NCBI GenBank assembly: GCA_038214135.1
Contig: JBBQSD010000118.1
Coordinates: 1 to 19,875 of the forward strand
From: JANLSE01 sp038214135
GTDB lineage: Bacteria > Chloroflexota > Chloroflexia > Chloroflexales > Roseiflexaceae
DNA length: 19,875 bases
Direction of reading: 5' to 3'
The translations under genes were made by a program, and so were the position numbers. The notes beneath the pieces were generated by a model. It was not told where the DNA came from, ran no database searches, and saw only the letters and a program-made list of their open reading frames with translations. Shown piece after piece: positions 1 to 8,158 of this stretch. Position 1 is the stretch's first letter; each line of letters starts with the position of its first letter.

Positions 1-2
1 CT

Positions 3-1151
3 GGTAAGGGCAATGGCGTCGATGATGCTCGCGCATTCGCACTCTTCGTTCTTGCGGAAGCCGGTAAGGCTGATCGTGGGCGCATGGTGGCGCTGTTCGA
101 GAAACGCAGCGACTTGCAGACCTATGGGCGAGCCTATTTACTCATGGGATTGAAGGATGTTGGTGGCGAGGATATACGCATTCGTACGCTCATCGGTGAA
201 TTGATGAGTAGCGCGACCCTCACCACGACAGAGGCGCATTGGGAGGAGCAACGCCCTGATTATTGGACGATGAGCAGTAACACGCGCACAACTGCCCTGG
301 CGCTTCAGGCGCTTGTGCGGGCCGACCGACAGAACTTCCTGATTCCGAACGCCACCCGCTACCTGATGGGTTTGCGCGACCATGGACACTGGCAGACAAC
401 CCAGGAAACAGCGATCAGTGCGATTGCACTGGCCGAATATGTCGCATCAAGTGGCGAACTAGCGGCCAATTATCGCTACACGATTGCGCTCGACAACAAA
501 CAACTGAGCGAGGGTCAGGTCAATAAGGATAATCTGTCCAATCCGATCACGGTTGCGATTGCGCTAGCGGATCTTGGTGCTGGTGGGCAATCGCAGATTA
601 GCATGCAGAAGCAGGGCGATGGGCGGCTCTACTATACACTGCGATTACGCACCTATGCCGATGCTGCAACCGTGCAGCCGCTTGATCGGGGCTATGTGGT
701 ATCACGGGAATATGTTGCCGTCGCATCAGATACGCTCACACCAACAGGCCGATTGGTGACTGGTGCGAAATTGGGCGAGGTTGTGCAGGTGCGGTTGACG
801 CTTCAGGTGCCGGAGGATGCCGTGTATCTGGCGGTTGAGGATATGCTGCCAGCTGGGCTTGAACCGCTTGACGCCAGCCTGAAGACTGTCTCTTCTGCAG
901 CACAGGAACCAGAACTCAACGAAAAGGGCGAATATCCAGGCTGGTGGTATTTTACACGCACAACAATCCGCGATAACCGAGTTGCATTATTTGCAACAGA
1001 TCTGCCAAGCGGAACATATACATATACCTATTTGGCACGAGCGACAACACCTGGTGTCTTCCAGACGCTGCCAGCGCTAGCATACCAAATGTATGCGCCA
1101 GAGGTGTATGGACGCAGTGCCGGAGCAATCTTCACCGTGACAGTGCCATAA
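3..1151 (+). CDS. Alpha-2-macroglobulin family protein, C-terminal part (5' truncated by window edge)
   Basis: The frame is open from base 3 to the TAA at 1149-1151, so these 382 residues are the tail of a longer protein. The first ~190 residues are helical and Ala/Leu-rich with alternating W, T and A motifs (for example the W-E-E-Q and N-T-R-T-T-A-L-A-L-Q-A-L stretches). They match the alpha/alpha-barrel thioester domain of bacterial alpha-2-macroglobulins. The last ~180 residues match the receptor-binding-like end: a P-A-G-L-E-P segment, then I-R-D-N-R-V-A-L-F-A, then Y-L-A-R-A-T-T-P-G-V-F-Q and a final P-E-V-Y-G-R-S. In this family the protein is an exported, envelope-attached trap for proteases, often paired with a class C penicillin-binding protein. 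The thioester CxEQ site would lie upstream of the window, so whether it is present cannot be judged. The internal ATG at 84 is not the real start. Confidence 0.85.
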   Translation, partial: GKGNGVDDARAFALFVLAEAGKADRGRMVALFEKRSDLQTYGRAYLLMGLKDVGGEDIRIRTLIGELMSSATLTTTEAHWEEQRPDYWTMSSNTRTTALALQALVRADRQNFLIPNATRYLMGLRDHGHWQTTQETAISAIALAEYVASSGELAANYRYTIALDNKQLSEGQVNKDNLSNPITVAIALADLGAGGQSQISMQKQGDGRLYYTLRLRTYADAATVQPLDRGYVVSREYVAVASDTLTPTGRLVTGAKLGEVVQVRLTLQVPEDAVYLAVEDMLPAGLEPLDASLKTVSSAAQEPELNEKGEYPGWWYFTRTTIRDNRVALFATDLPSGTYTYTYLARATTPGVFQTLPALAYQMYAPEVYGRSAGAIFTVTVP

Positions 1152-1158
1152 TCCATAA

Positions 1159-1200
1159 GCCCCCTCTTCCCGGCGTGGGAGAGGGGGCAGGGGGTGAGGG
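1159..1200. repeat. G/C-rich hairpin between convergent genes, terminator-like dispersed repeat
   Basis: The arm at 1159-1171 (GCCCCCTCTTCCC) pairs with 1177-1188 (GGGAGAGGGGGC), with one bulged T and a 5-base loop. A purine-rich tail, CAGGGGGTGAGGG, follows to 1200. It begins 7 bases after the stop of the macroglobulin gene and ends 6 bases before the stop of the convergent small gene, so it could end transcription from both sides. Neither side carries a clear T-run. From memory, very similar C/T-rich/G/A-rich elements are scattered in many Chloroflexota and cyanobacterial genomes. That identity is unchecked. Confidence 0.55.
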
Positions 1201-1206
1201 TACATA

Positions 1207-1671
1207 TCATGCTCGGCGGCGAATGAGCGAACCACCAAGAGCGATTGCAAGAACACCAATTCCAAGCCACAGCAATAGTGAACTATTCCCATCCGGCTCG
1301 CCTGTTCGCGGAAGACTACTGGGAACCGGAATCGGTGTGGGGGTTGGAGTCGGCGTCGGAGCCTCTGGCGCTATTGTCGGCGAGGGTGGTATCGGCGTCT
1401 CAGTTGGTAGCGCCGTACGCTGCCTGCGTTCGCCAGCCTCTTGCGGGGTTGGTGTAGCTGTTTGGGGGACGGGTGTGTCGGTTGGGGGGACGGGCGTTTC
1501 GGATGGTGGCGGGATAGGCGTAAGCGTCGGCGGCTCAGCCGTCTCAGTCAGGGCCAATGGGCCTGTCACGGATGCAGGCATACCCATTGCCTGTACGCTC
1601 AGGCCAGCGGGAACAGCCAGAAATACGATCACCAGCAATGGCAATAATGCGATAAGAAGCCTGCGCTGCAT
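1207..1671 (-). CDS. Small LPXTG-type surface protein with Thr/Pro-rich stalk
   Basis: The predicted product is 154 residues. It starts with a signal peptide (M-Q-R-R-L-L-I-A-L-L-P then a hydrophobic core, likely cleaved near S-V-Q-A, about residue 28). A middle part follows that is built from T-P-x-P/P-P-T-x-T-P units (residues ~45-115), typical of an extended and often O-glycosylated stalk. The end is a classic sorting signal: LPRTG at about residue 120, a short polar spacer, a ~20-residue hydrophobic segment and a terminal R-R-R-A. No folded domain is visible. The open frame runs upstream to 1917, but AGGAGG at 1678-1683 sits 6 bases before the ATG at 1671 and fixes the start. It lies 3' of the SdrD-type gene with a 270-base gap in which I see no other gene. 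The substrate-binding sortase is not in the window. The protein could instead simply be held by its C-terminal membrane segment. Confidence 0.8.
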   Translation of the reverse strand: MQRRLLIALLPLLVIVFLAVPAGLSVQAMGMPASVTGPLALTETAEPPTLTPIPPPSETPVPPTDTPVPQTATPTPQEAGERRQRTALPTETPIPPSPTIAPEAPTPTPTPTPIPVPSSLPRTGEPDGNSSLLLWLGIGVLAIALGGSLIRRRA

Positions 1672-1677
1672 TCTGAT

Positions 1678-1683
1678 CCTCCT
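1678..1683 (-). promoter_or_regulatory. Shine-Dalgarno AGGAGG deciding the start of the LPXTG-type gene
   Basis: A perfect AGGAGG on the minus strand lies 6 bases from the ATG at 1671-1669. The same bases would encode Arg-Arg if translation began at the upstream in-frame ATG at 1686. The shorter start, which also gives a standard signal peptide, is therefore preferred. Confidence 0.75.
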
Positions 1684-1941
1684 CATAATCGCGTCGTGGT
1701 ACAACATGAAAAAGCCTACATATTGTACACGATAGTTGTCTACGCACCCTACACTGAAGCTTCGTATTATCGGTAGTAGTATTGCACAATTAACCACATT
1801 GTCAGTATATGCATTGAGTATTTGAAAACGCCAGCAACTCAATGACAGTTGAACGACAACATCGTACCATTCCTTGGTAGAAACGTCATCCAATGCGTCC
1901 AGACCTGTTTCTGGCAACGCATCAGAATAACATAGGCTCGA

Positions 1942-4794
1942 TTATTCGCGTTCAATGAACGGTAGCATCACCTGATAGATCATCGATTGCAGCGATACTC
2001 TGGTCGGGCCATAATCGATGGTGCTGCCATTCACCTCAACTTCAACCAGCCAGTAGTTATAGAGTATCCCCGGTTGTGCGCTCGTATCCACCCAGGCATA
2101 GCTGGCACCCTGGCCGCGACCACGCCCAAGAATGATTGCACTGGTGATCTCAACAGCATCTGCACGCCAATTACTGGTGCTACGAACGAGCCGGAAACCA
2201 TAGGTATTGACTTCGGCAGCGGTTGCCCAGCGCACCAACACGCCACCGATTGTCGGGCTGGCAGTGAATGACGTAAGTGTGATTGCTGTCGGCTTGACAT
2301 AGAACCCGATATCGAGCGTGTGATCATTCGTCCCTGGCCCACCAGTTGTATAGGTAATCGTTGGGTAATTACCAGGGCCAATCGATCCATTGACTACGGC
2401 CAGGGTTGCCTTTGAATTACGATTATTGGTAATACGATCAGCCGATCCATTCACATTTGGAGTTGTCAGCGTATATTTCTCGAGTGGCCCCTGAGCAGCA
2501 TAGTTCTGGGCATTATCGAGCCGAATGAAATAATTCTGGTTGGGCCGCAGATTCACGCCATAGCGTGCGTGGGCAGAACTCGTACCCTGCGCAGATGAGA
2601 AATACCATTCCCCATTTGCATTTGTCACAGCCGTATCGAGCAGCACATTATTCCCATCGTAGAGGTTCACAGTGACACCGGCGATTGGTATTTCGGACGC
2701 ATCCTGGGTGCCGTTTTTGTCTGGATCGAACCACACCCGATTACCAATTTCGATTGGGGCCGCATTACATAGCAGCTCCATATCACCAATGCCATTGCCT
2801 TTACCAGCAGTAATCGCATCGGCGCTCGCATCGAAATAGATCTCATAATCACGGCCAGGGCCGCCTGTCTGCGAATTGTACCAAGAAACACCACCGGAAT
2901 CGTACTGAATGGGATCCATCACCGATACGGTCACTTCCTTACTGCCGGGCAGGTACGCCAGGCCGCCACTGCTTGTCTCACTATGATTGAGCGCGATGCG
3001 TTCATCCCAGAAGAACTCGCCGCCGGGGCCGACCCCATTTAATGGATTATGTGGACCCTGACCACTTACAGGGCCGCCCTCACCAGTCGTGCTTATTCCC
3101 GTGCCGGTCGAAAGGCGATTCCCAACCCGGCCATCTGCCTCAAGTATATACTTGCCACCTGGGAACGATGGAGGTGCGGCAATCAGCAGATCGCCACCAG
3201 CCATACCAGTGAGTTGATCGGTTGAGCCAGCAACAGGAATTGCATTGCGATGGCCAAGCATATGGCCAGATCGATCAAGGAAGCCAAGAATCATATAGCC
3301 TTCCTCATCGAATTCAATATCGGAGAGAATTGGCATTGGCCGATAACCTTGGGCATATGGGTCAGCGCGGCCGGGTGTATTAAAATTCGGTTGGCCAGCA
3401 GCATCCAACCACGAGTCCGTCCAGGTTTGCCAGAGGCACTCATTTGTAAAAAAAGTACAGCCCTTCGAATAGTTCAGTGGTGCATCAAACAGTGAGGCGG
3501 ACCAGGTGCCGCTGCTTGGATCTAGCGCATACACATGCGCGGATAGATCATCGGCTGTGCTTCCAGGCAATTCCGCAGTACACACAACACCAACATACAC
3601 AAAGCCACGATGGGTACTGACGGCCCATGGACGCGCAATTCCATTCGTGCAGCCTGGATCGGGGATGTTATATGCGGTTGGCGTATACCCAACAAGTTTG
3701 GCATCAACAGAAGCAATATCAATAGCATACAGCTTGCGATCAGCCAGATTGGTGACATACAGGGTCGTATCGTCTTCCGATGTATCGATATCACCAAAAC
3801 CGACTTTGCCAACCAATCCAAAGGCAGCAACATCGGGCGTAATATCATTGCCAGTGCCCGTCAGACCACGGGCACTATTTGATGGGATCGAACCAGCATT
3901 GATCCCGTTATACCAGCCTGCGCCCGAACCAGCAACATTTGGATTAGCAACATAGATGCCATTCACCCCCAATGGGCCAAGGCCACTATGGCGTTTCAAT
4001 ACAGTAGAAGCAAATACACGCCCCGTTGTGCGCTGATACGTTAGGCCCCACGTACTACCAATCTGGGCGTATCGGGCACACGATGCGTATGGCGTGCCGC
4101 CATTGGTTGCTTCACCAGTGGCCGAATATGGGAAGGTCAGCAGCACATCCTCATTTGCGACACTCGATGGAACAGCTAGTGGATCGGCGATAATCACCCG
4201 ATTACTGACGAGTTGCGGGTTGCTTTGGCAGTAATCGGTTGGATAATTCACCGCCAGATTGACGTTACTTGTCGCGCCATCCTGCACGAACTGCACTGTC
4301 GAGCTTGCATTCCCAACTCCCGAACCACCAACAGAATCGGCGCTACGCGGGCCTGGTTGTAAGCCAAACAGTGGATTATGTTGGGTCTTGTCCGCGTTGA
4401 GATAGCGCGAGCTATTATCCCAGGTGAATTCAATTCGATACGGGCCAGTGCCACTCGTTGTTAGCTGGTACGTACCGATCTGTGCTGGCGTACAGGCGCT
4501 ACTCTCGCTGCCATTTTCCCATGTAGCACCATCGCATGTAAGAGCACTACCCTGCTCGATACCAGCTTGATCATAGGCTCTAACAAGAATACCGCCGATT
4601 CCGCGATCCACAACGGTCGATCCAGGAGCTGCAGTATTCTGCTGCACACCATCCTCATTAAAATCGCGGAATACTGTACCGCTTATTATTCCAGCAGCCT
4701 GTACAACCTGTATGTGCGCCGCTGGAATGACTGCAAGCACGATAAACAATAAGTATATCAAGGGCATTACCGGAGAACGTGGAGATACATACAT
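1942..4794 (-). CDS. Large secreted protein with two SdrD_B-like domains
   Basis: The product is 950 residues from the ATG at 4794. GATGAGG (4801-4807) lies 6 bases upstream, and a signal peptide follows at once (hydrophobic I-Y-L-L-F-I-V-L-A-V-I-P, likely cut after V-V-Q-A near residue 33). In-frame alternatives are ATGs near 4809 and a TTG at 4842. Residues ~35-185 form an SdrD_B-like beta-sandwich (G-T-V-F-R-D-F-N-E-D-G-V-Q). Residues ~190-670 resemble a beta-propeller-like region (V-G-F-G-D-I-D-T-S-E-D-D-T-T-L-Y-V-T). Residues ~680-835 hold a second SdrD_B domain with an acidic Ca-binding-like loop, D-P-D-K-N-G-T-Q-D. The final ~110 residues look like a fibronectin-III-type module and end in Y-Q-V-M-L-P-F-I-E-R-E. 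It is probably a surface or extracellular structural/adhesive protein. No catalytic motif is recognised. It lies downstream of the five-gene run but is separated by 333 bases and has its own leader region. Confidence 0.85.
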   Translation of the reverse strand: MYVSPRSPVMPLIYLLFIVLAVIPAAHIQVVQAAGIISGTVFRDFNEDGVQQNTAAPGSTVVDRGIGGILVRAYDQAGIEQGSALTCDGATWENGSESSACTPAQIGTYQLTTSGTGPYRIEFTWDNSSRYLNADKTQHNPLFGLQPGPRSADSVGGSGVGNASSTVQFVQDGATSNVNLAVNYPTDYCQSNPQLVSNRVIIADPLAVPSSVANEDVLLTFPYSATGEATNGGTPYASCARYAQIGSTWGLTYQRTTGRVFASTVLKRHSGLGPLGVNGIYVANPNVAGSGAGWYNGINAGSIPSNSARGLTGTGNDITPDVAAFGLVGKVGFGDIDTSEDDTTLYVTNLADRKLYAIDIASVDAKLVGYTPTAYNIPDPGCTNGIARPWAVSTHRGFVYVGVVCTAELPGSTADDLSAHVYALDPSSGTWSASLFDAPLNYSKGCTFFTNECLWQTWTDSWLDAAGQPNFNTPGRADPYAQGYRPMPILSDIEFDEEGYMILGFLDRSGHMLGHRNAIPVAGSTDQLTGMAGGDLLIAAPPSFPGGKYILEADGRVGNRLSTGTGISTTGEGGPVSGQGPHNPLNGVGPGGEFFWDERIALNHSETSSGGLAYLPGSKEVTVSVMDPIQYDSGGVSWYNSQTGGPGRDYEIYFDASADAITAGKGNGIGDMELLCNAAPIEIGNRVWFDPDKNGTQDASEIPIAGVTVNLYDGNNVLLDTAVTNANGEWYFSSAQGTSSAHARYGVNLRPNQNYFIRLDNAQNYAAQGPLEKYTLTTPNVNGSADRITNNRNSKATLAVVNGSIGPGNYPTITYTTGGPGTNDHTLDIGFYVKPTAITLTSFTASPTIGGVLVRWATAAEVNTYGFRLVRSTSNWRADAVEITSAIILGRGRGQGASYAWVDTSAQPGILYNYWLVEVEVNGSTIDYGPTRVSLQSMIYQVMLPFIERE

Positions 4795-5127
4795 ACAACA
4801 CCTCATCATCCTGATGTTTCGATAGAATAGCAGCGACTCCAAGAGCTCGACGATGTTTTACAACATCACGCAAAAACATCCGCTTGGATGAAGGTCGGTC
4901 GCTGTTTCACGTAGGCGGTAGTATACACCGTACTCGTACAATTTAGTACAGATTACGTGTAACATTCTCGACACAGAAAATATTACATAATGTAGTACTA
5001 GCAGGCAGCCACTGTAACGATGATGCATTATCAGGTCGTAGCCACATTCCATCACGATCAGTGTGGTAGGCCACTAGATAATATTGAATCCTGATTAGAA
5101 TGCCGATTGAATGCAAGCTGAGGATGT
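4795..5127. other. 333-bp gene-free region upstream of the SdrD_B gene
   Basis: This stretch is visibly richer in A/T than the coding DNA around it and shows no supportable gene. Short open frames on the minus strand (for example 4858-5055) have no ribosome site and no recognisable protein. It should carry the promoter of the SdrD_B gene and the end of the five-gene transcript. I could not find a convincing -35/-10 pair or a hairpin with a T-run. A small 5+1+5 palindrome, TACATAATGTA, is at about 4984-4994. Confidence 0.5.
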
Positions 5128-6576
5128 TCAGTAGCCATCGTGCAGTGCCGCAAGGGCGGCGAGATGGCCACACATGCCATGCACCCCGCCACCCGGTGGG
5201 GTTGATGATGAACAGATATACATTCCTGCTACTGGAGTACGATACGGGCCAGGTCGCAGTGTCGGGCGTGCAATGATTTGGGCCAGGTTCTGGGCACCAC
5301 CACCAACATCGCCACCAATCAGGTTTGCATTCCAGCGTTCCAGTTCTGCTGGCCCACTGACACTGCGGGCAAGGATACGGCCAGCAAAGCCGGGTGCGAA
5401 GCGTTCGATCTGCGCTTCGATCTGGGCAGTCATATCAACAGTTGAGCCATTCGGAACGTGGCAATAGGCCCATACGGTGTGTTTGCCAGCAGGCGCACGG
5501 CTTGGATCGAACAGGCTTGGCTGCGAGAGTAACACATAGGGCTGGCTGGGATGCCCACCACGCCCAACCGCTCGTTCGGCAGATGCTATTTCGGCCATTG
5601 TACCGCCAAGATGCACCGTCGCAGCACGCCTACAGGCAGCAGCACGCCAAGGAATAGGCCCATCAAGCGCCCAATCGATCTTGAATGCCCCTGGCCCATA
5701 GCGATAGCGGCCAAGCGCCTGCCGATAGCCATCTGGCAATTGAGCGCCAGTGAGTGACAGCATCTGGCGTGGTGTCAGATCAAGCAAAAGAGCCCTTGCT
5801 GGCGGTAATTCGCGCAGGTTGTGAACAGGCACATCGGTGACAATAGTGCTATGCAACTTCTGTGCATGGGCTGCTAGTGCATTGGATAAACGCTGGGCAC
5901 CGCCCTGTGGAAAGGGCCACCCAACAGCATGACCAAGCATTCCCAGGATGAGCCCAAACGAAGCACTGGCCAGTGTTTCGAGTGGCAGAACCGAATGCCC
6001 AGCCAGGCCAGCAAATAATGCCCGTGCCCGTTCGCTGCGAAAGTATTGTTCGGCCAATAAACGAGCCGGAATGAGTGCCAACAACCCAAAGCAGGCCAGA
6101 GTCAGTGGGCGTTGGAGCGGCCAGAGTGGTGGTGGCCAGAGTGGGCGTAGTGTTGCATCGATCAATAGTTCCCAAAAACGAACCAGCGGCATCATCAGTC
6201 GGCGATAGGCTTGGCCATCGATCCCCAGATTGGCAGCAGTAGCAGCCACCGAACGCTCCAATACAACTGCCGTTCCATCATCGAGTGGGTGTGCCAATGG
6301 TGCTGGTGAATAGACCCAGCGCAACCCATAGTTTTCCAGTGGCAACGAGCGAAAAAATGGCGATCCAACTCCGAGGGGATGGATCGCCGAACCACGATCA
6401 TGGATGAAGCCGGGCAGTGTCAATTCCGCAGAGGCAACAGCGCCACCAATTGAGGAATGGGCCTCACGAATAAGCACCCGGCGTCCAGCCCTGGCCATGG
6501 TAATTGCCGCGGCCAAGCCATTCGGGCCAGATCCAACAATAATCGCGTCATACTCAGGCGTGGCATGGTTCGTCAA
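5128..6576 (-). CDS. FAD-dependent oxidoreductase, phytoene dehydrogenase/PYROXD2-like
   Basis: The product is 482 residues from a TTG start. The N-terminal dinucleotide-binding fold is clear: Y-D-A-I-I-V-G-S-G-P-N-G-L-A-A-A at residues 9-24, with an acidic residue closing the second strand (R-E-A-H, about residue 38), then S-S-I-G-G-A. The C-terminal FAD motif G-M-Y-I-C-S-S-S-T-P-P-G-G-G-V-H-G (about residues 449-465) is typical of carotenoid desaturase/PYROXD2-type amine-oxidase-fold flavoproteins. Family members dehydrogenate or isomerise polyenes or other hydrophobic substrates, and the substrate here cannot be told. There are no carotenoid genes beside it. The start codon overlaps the GlpD stop in a TTGA arrangement (6573-6576), which suggests translational coupling. 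No in-frame ATG exists near the N-terminus ahead of the GxGxxG motif. It is the last gene of the run. Confidence 0.85.
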   Translation of the reverse strand: MTNHATPEYDAIIVGSGPNGLAAAITMARAGRRVLIREAHSSIGGAVASAELTLPGFIHDRGSAIHPLGVGSPFFRSLPLENYGLRWVYSPAPLAHPLDDGTAVVLERSVAATAANLGIDGQAYRRLMMPLVRFWELLIDATLRPLWPPPLWPLQRPLTLACFGLLALIPARLLAEQYFRSERARALFAGLAGHSVLPLETLASASFGLILGMLGHAVGWPFPQGGAQRLSNALAAHAQKLHSTIVTDVPVHNLRELPPARALLLDLTPRQMLSLTGAQLPDGYRQALGRYRYGPGAFKIDWALDGPIPWRAAACRRAATVHLGGTMAEIASAERAVGRGGHPSQPYVLLSQPSLFDPSRAPAGKHTVWAYCHVPNGSTVDMTAQIEAQIERFAPGFAGRILARSVSGPAELERWNANLIGGDVGGGAQNLAQIIARPTLRPGPYRTPVAGMYICSSSTPPGGGVHGMCGHLAALAALHDGY

Positions 6577-8126
6577 CGCAAGATGTACCCTTCTGCCAGT
6601 GATGTATAGGCGGCAACCTGCCGATCACGCCAGGCCTGATCGAGGCCCAACTCGCCAGCAAGCAGTTCGGCCACACGCGGGGCAGCCTCAATGCTGGCAC
6701 GTGCATCGAGTAATAATGCGCGGGTGCGGCGGGCCAACACATCCTCAACGGTACGGGCTAGTTCATAGCGCGCCGCCCACACAACCTCGGCAGCACGATA
6801 GGGCAAGCGCGCATGCAGAATCCGCGCAAGATCTGGCTGCTCAATCGCCAGCTTGCGGATGCTATCGGCATCGGAGCCATACACGGCCAGCGCCGATGGA
6901 TCGGGGGTTTCGCTCCAGCCATGCAGCTTCAAATCACGGGTTGTGCTGGGGTTATGGGCCAGATTACCGACCTTGATCGCCCGGTTGATTGTATCCTCGC
7001 CCATATGGCGATAGGTTGTCCACTTGCCACCCGTGACGGTAATCAGGCCGGATTGCGAAACAATCAGGGTATGATCACGCGAGAGTGCAGATGTATTGTT
7101 GCCAGTTCCGGCCTTCACAAGTGGGCGTAACCCGGCATAGATACTGAGTACATCCGAATGCACTGGATCGCGGGTCAGGTAGCGGGCTGCATGCTTGATG
7201 AGGAATTCGATCTCCTCCGGCAGCGCCCGTGGCTCAATTGCCGCATCACGAATGGGCGTATCGGTCGTCCCGATTACCACACGCTCGTGCCAGGGGATTG
7301 CAAACAACACGCGCCCATCATCGGTGCGCGGGATCATCAGTGCTGTATCTCCAGGCATGAATGAGCGATCCAGCACAATATGAACACCCTGGCTTGGCGA
7401 TAGTATCGGCTTCGACTGCGGTTCGTCCAGACTGCGCACCGCATCGACATACACGCCGGTCGCATTCACGACTGCCCGCGCCACTGCTGTGAATTCCACA
7501 CCAGTCTCGATATCCTGGGCAATCACGCCGTTGATCCGTTCGCCACTGCGGGTAAAACCAATCGCCTTGGTATAGTTGAGTGCGACGCCACCAAGATCAA
7601 GGAATGTTCGCAATAATGCAACAGCATAGCGGGTATCATCGAATTGGCCATCGTAGTATAGCACGCCACCCTTGAGCCGTTCTGGTTCGAGTGTTGGCAC
7701 ACGCTTGAGTGCTTCGGCACGCGAAATCGGCCAGGAACGACCAAGGCTCAAATTGCCCGCCAGCAGATCATAGCTGATCAACCCAGCCCCATAGAATGGC
7801 TGATCCCACCAATTGTAGGCCGGAATCACAAGCGGCAGCGTATGGACGAGCTGTGGAGCATTGCGCTGCATCAATCCGCGCTCGTGTAAGGCATCGCGAA
7901 CAAGCCCAATATTGCCCTGAGCCAGGTAGCGCACACCACCATGCACCAGTTTAGTGCTACGACTGGAAGTACCCTTGGCGAAATCAGATGCTTCGATCAA
8001 CAATGTTCGGTAGCCACGAGCAACGGCATCGACTGCTGAGCCGAGGCCGGTTGCACCACCACCAATGATCACAATATCCCAGGTGTGCGAATCACGGGCC
8101 TGGTTGAATAGCTCAGAACGGTTCAT
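6573..8126 (-). CDS. glpD: Glycerol-3-phosphate dehydrogenase, FAD-dependent (GlpD)
   Basis: This is a 517-residue flavoenzyme of typical family length. It oxidises sn-glycerol 3-phosphate to dihydroxyacetone phosphate and passes electrons to membrane quinones. The sequence shows the FAD-binding motif I-I-G-G-G-A-T-G-L-G (residues ~19-28) and the family signature G-T-S-S-R-S-T-K-L-V-H-G-G-V-R-Y-L (~51-67). It also shows V-V-I-G-T-T-D-T-P in the middle and T-V-T-G-G-K-W-T-T-Y-R near the end of the catalytic domain. A helical C-terminal domain of ~120 residues follows. It should act as a peripheral protein on the inner face of the membrane. The start ATG at 8126 has GAGGAG just upstream. The gene follows the HAD phosphatase after 32 bases and overlaps the next flavoenzyme by 4 bases. 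No glpK or glpF is in the window. Confidence 0.95.
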   Translation of the reverse strand: MNRSELFNQARDSHTWDIVIIGGGATGLGSAVDAVARGYRTLLIEASDFAKGTSSRSTKLVHGGVRYLAQGNIGLVRDALHERGLMQRNAPQLVHTLPLVIPAYNWWDQPFYGAGLISYDLLAGNLSLGRSWPISRAEALKRVPTLEPERLKGGVLYYDGQFDDTRYAVALLRTFLDLGGVALNYTKAIGFTRSGERINGVIAQDIETGVEFTAVARAVVNATGVYVDAVRSLDEPQSKPILSPSQGVHIVLDRSFMPGDTALMIPRTDDGRVLFAIPWHERVVIGTTDTPIRDAAIEPRALPEEIEFLIKHAARYLTRDPVHSDVLSIYAGLRPLVKAGTGNNTSALSRDHTLIVSQSGLITVTGGKWTTYRHMGEDTINRAIKVGNLAHNPSTTRDLKLHGWSETPDPSALAVYGSDADSIRKLAIEQPDLARILHARLPYRAAEVVWAARYELARTVEDVLARRTRALLLDARASIEAAPRVAELLAGELGLDQAWRDRQVAAYTSLAEGYILR

Positions 8127-8158
8127 ATGCTCCTCAATACCTCTGGGGGTTATCTCTA

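Noticed and set aside
1175..1735. Plus-strand open frame of 186 codons with G-V-G-V-G-V repeats
   Set aside because: It is the antisense of the Thr/Pro repeats of the LPXTG-type gene, which has a signal peptide, sorting signal and good ribosome site.
1672..1917. Upstream extension of the LPXTG-type gene
   Set aside because: It would bury the AGGAGG site and signal peptide inside the protein, and the extra residues look like random translation.
4894..5010. Candidate sigma-70 promoter on the minus strand around TATACT
   Set aside because: No hexamer resembling TTGACA stands at a 16-18 base distance.
4858..5173. Two small overlapping minus-strand frames in and beside the AT-rich intergenic region
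   Set aside because: There is no ribosome site and no recognisable protein, and one runs into the FAD oxidoreductase gene in a different frame.
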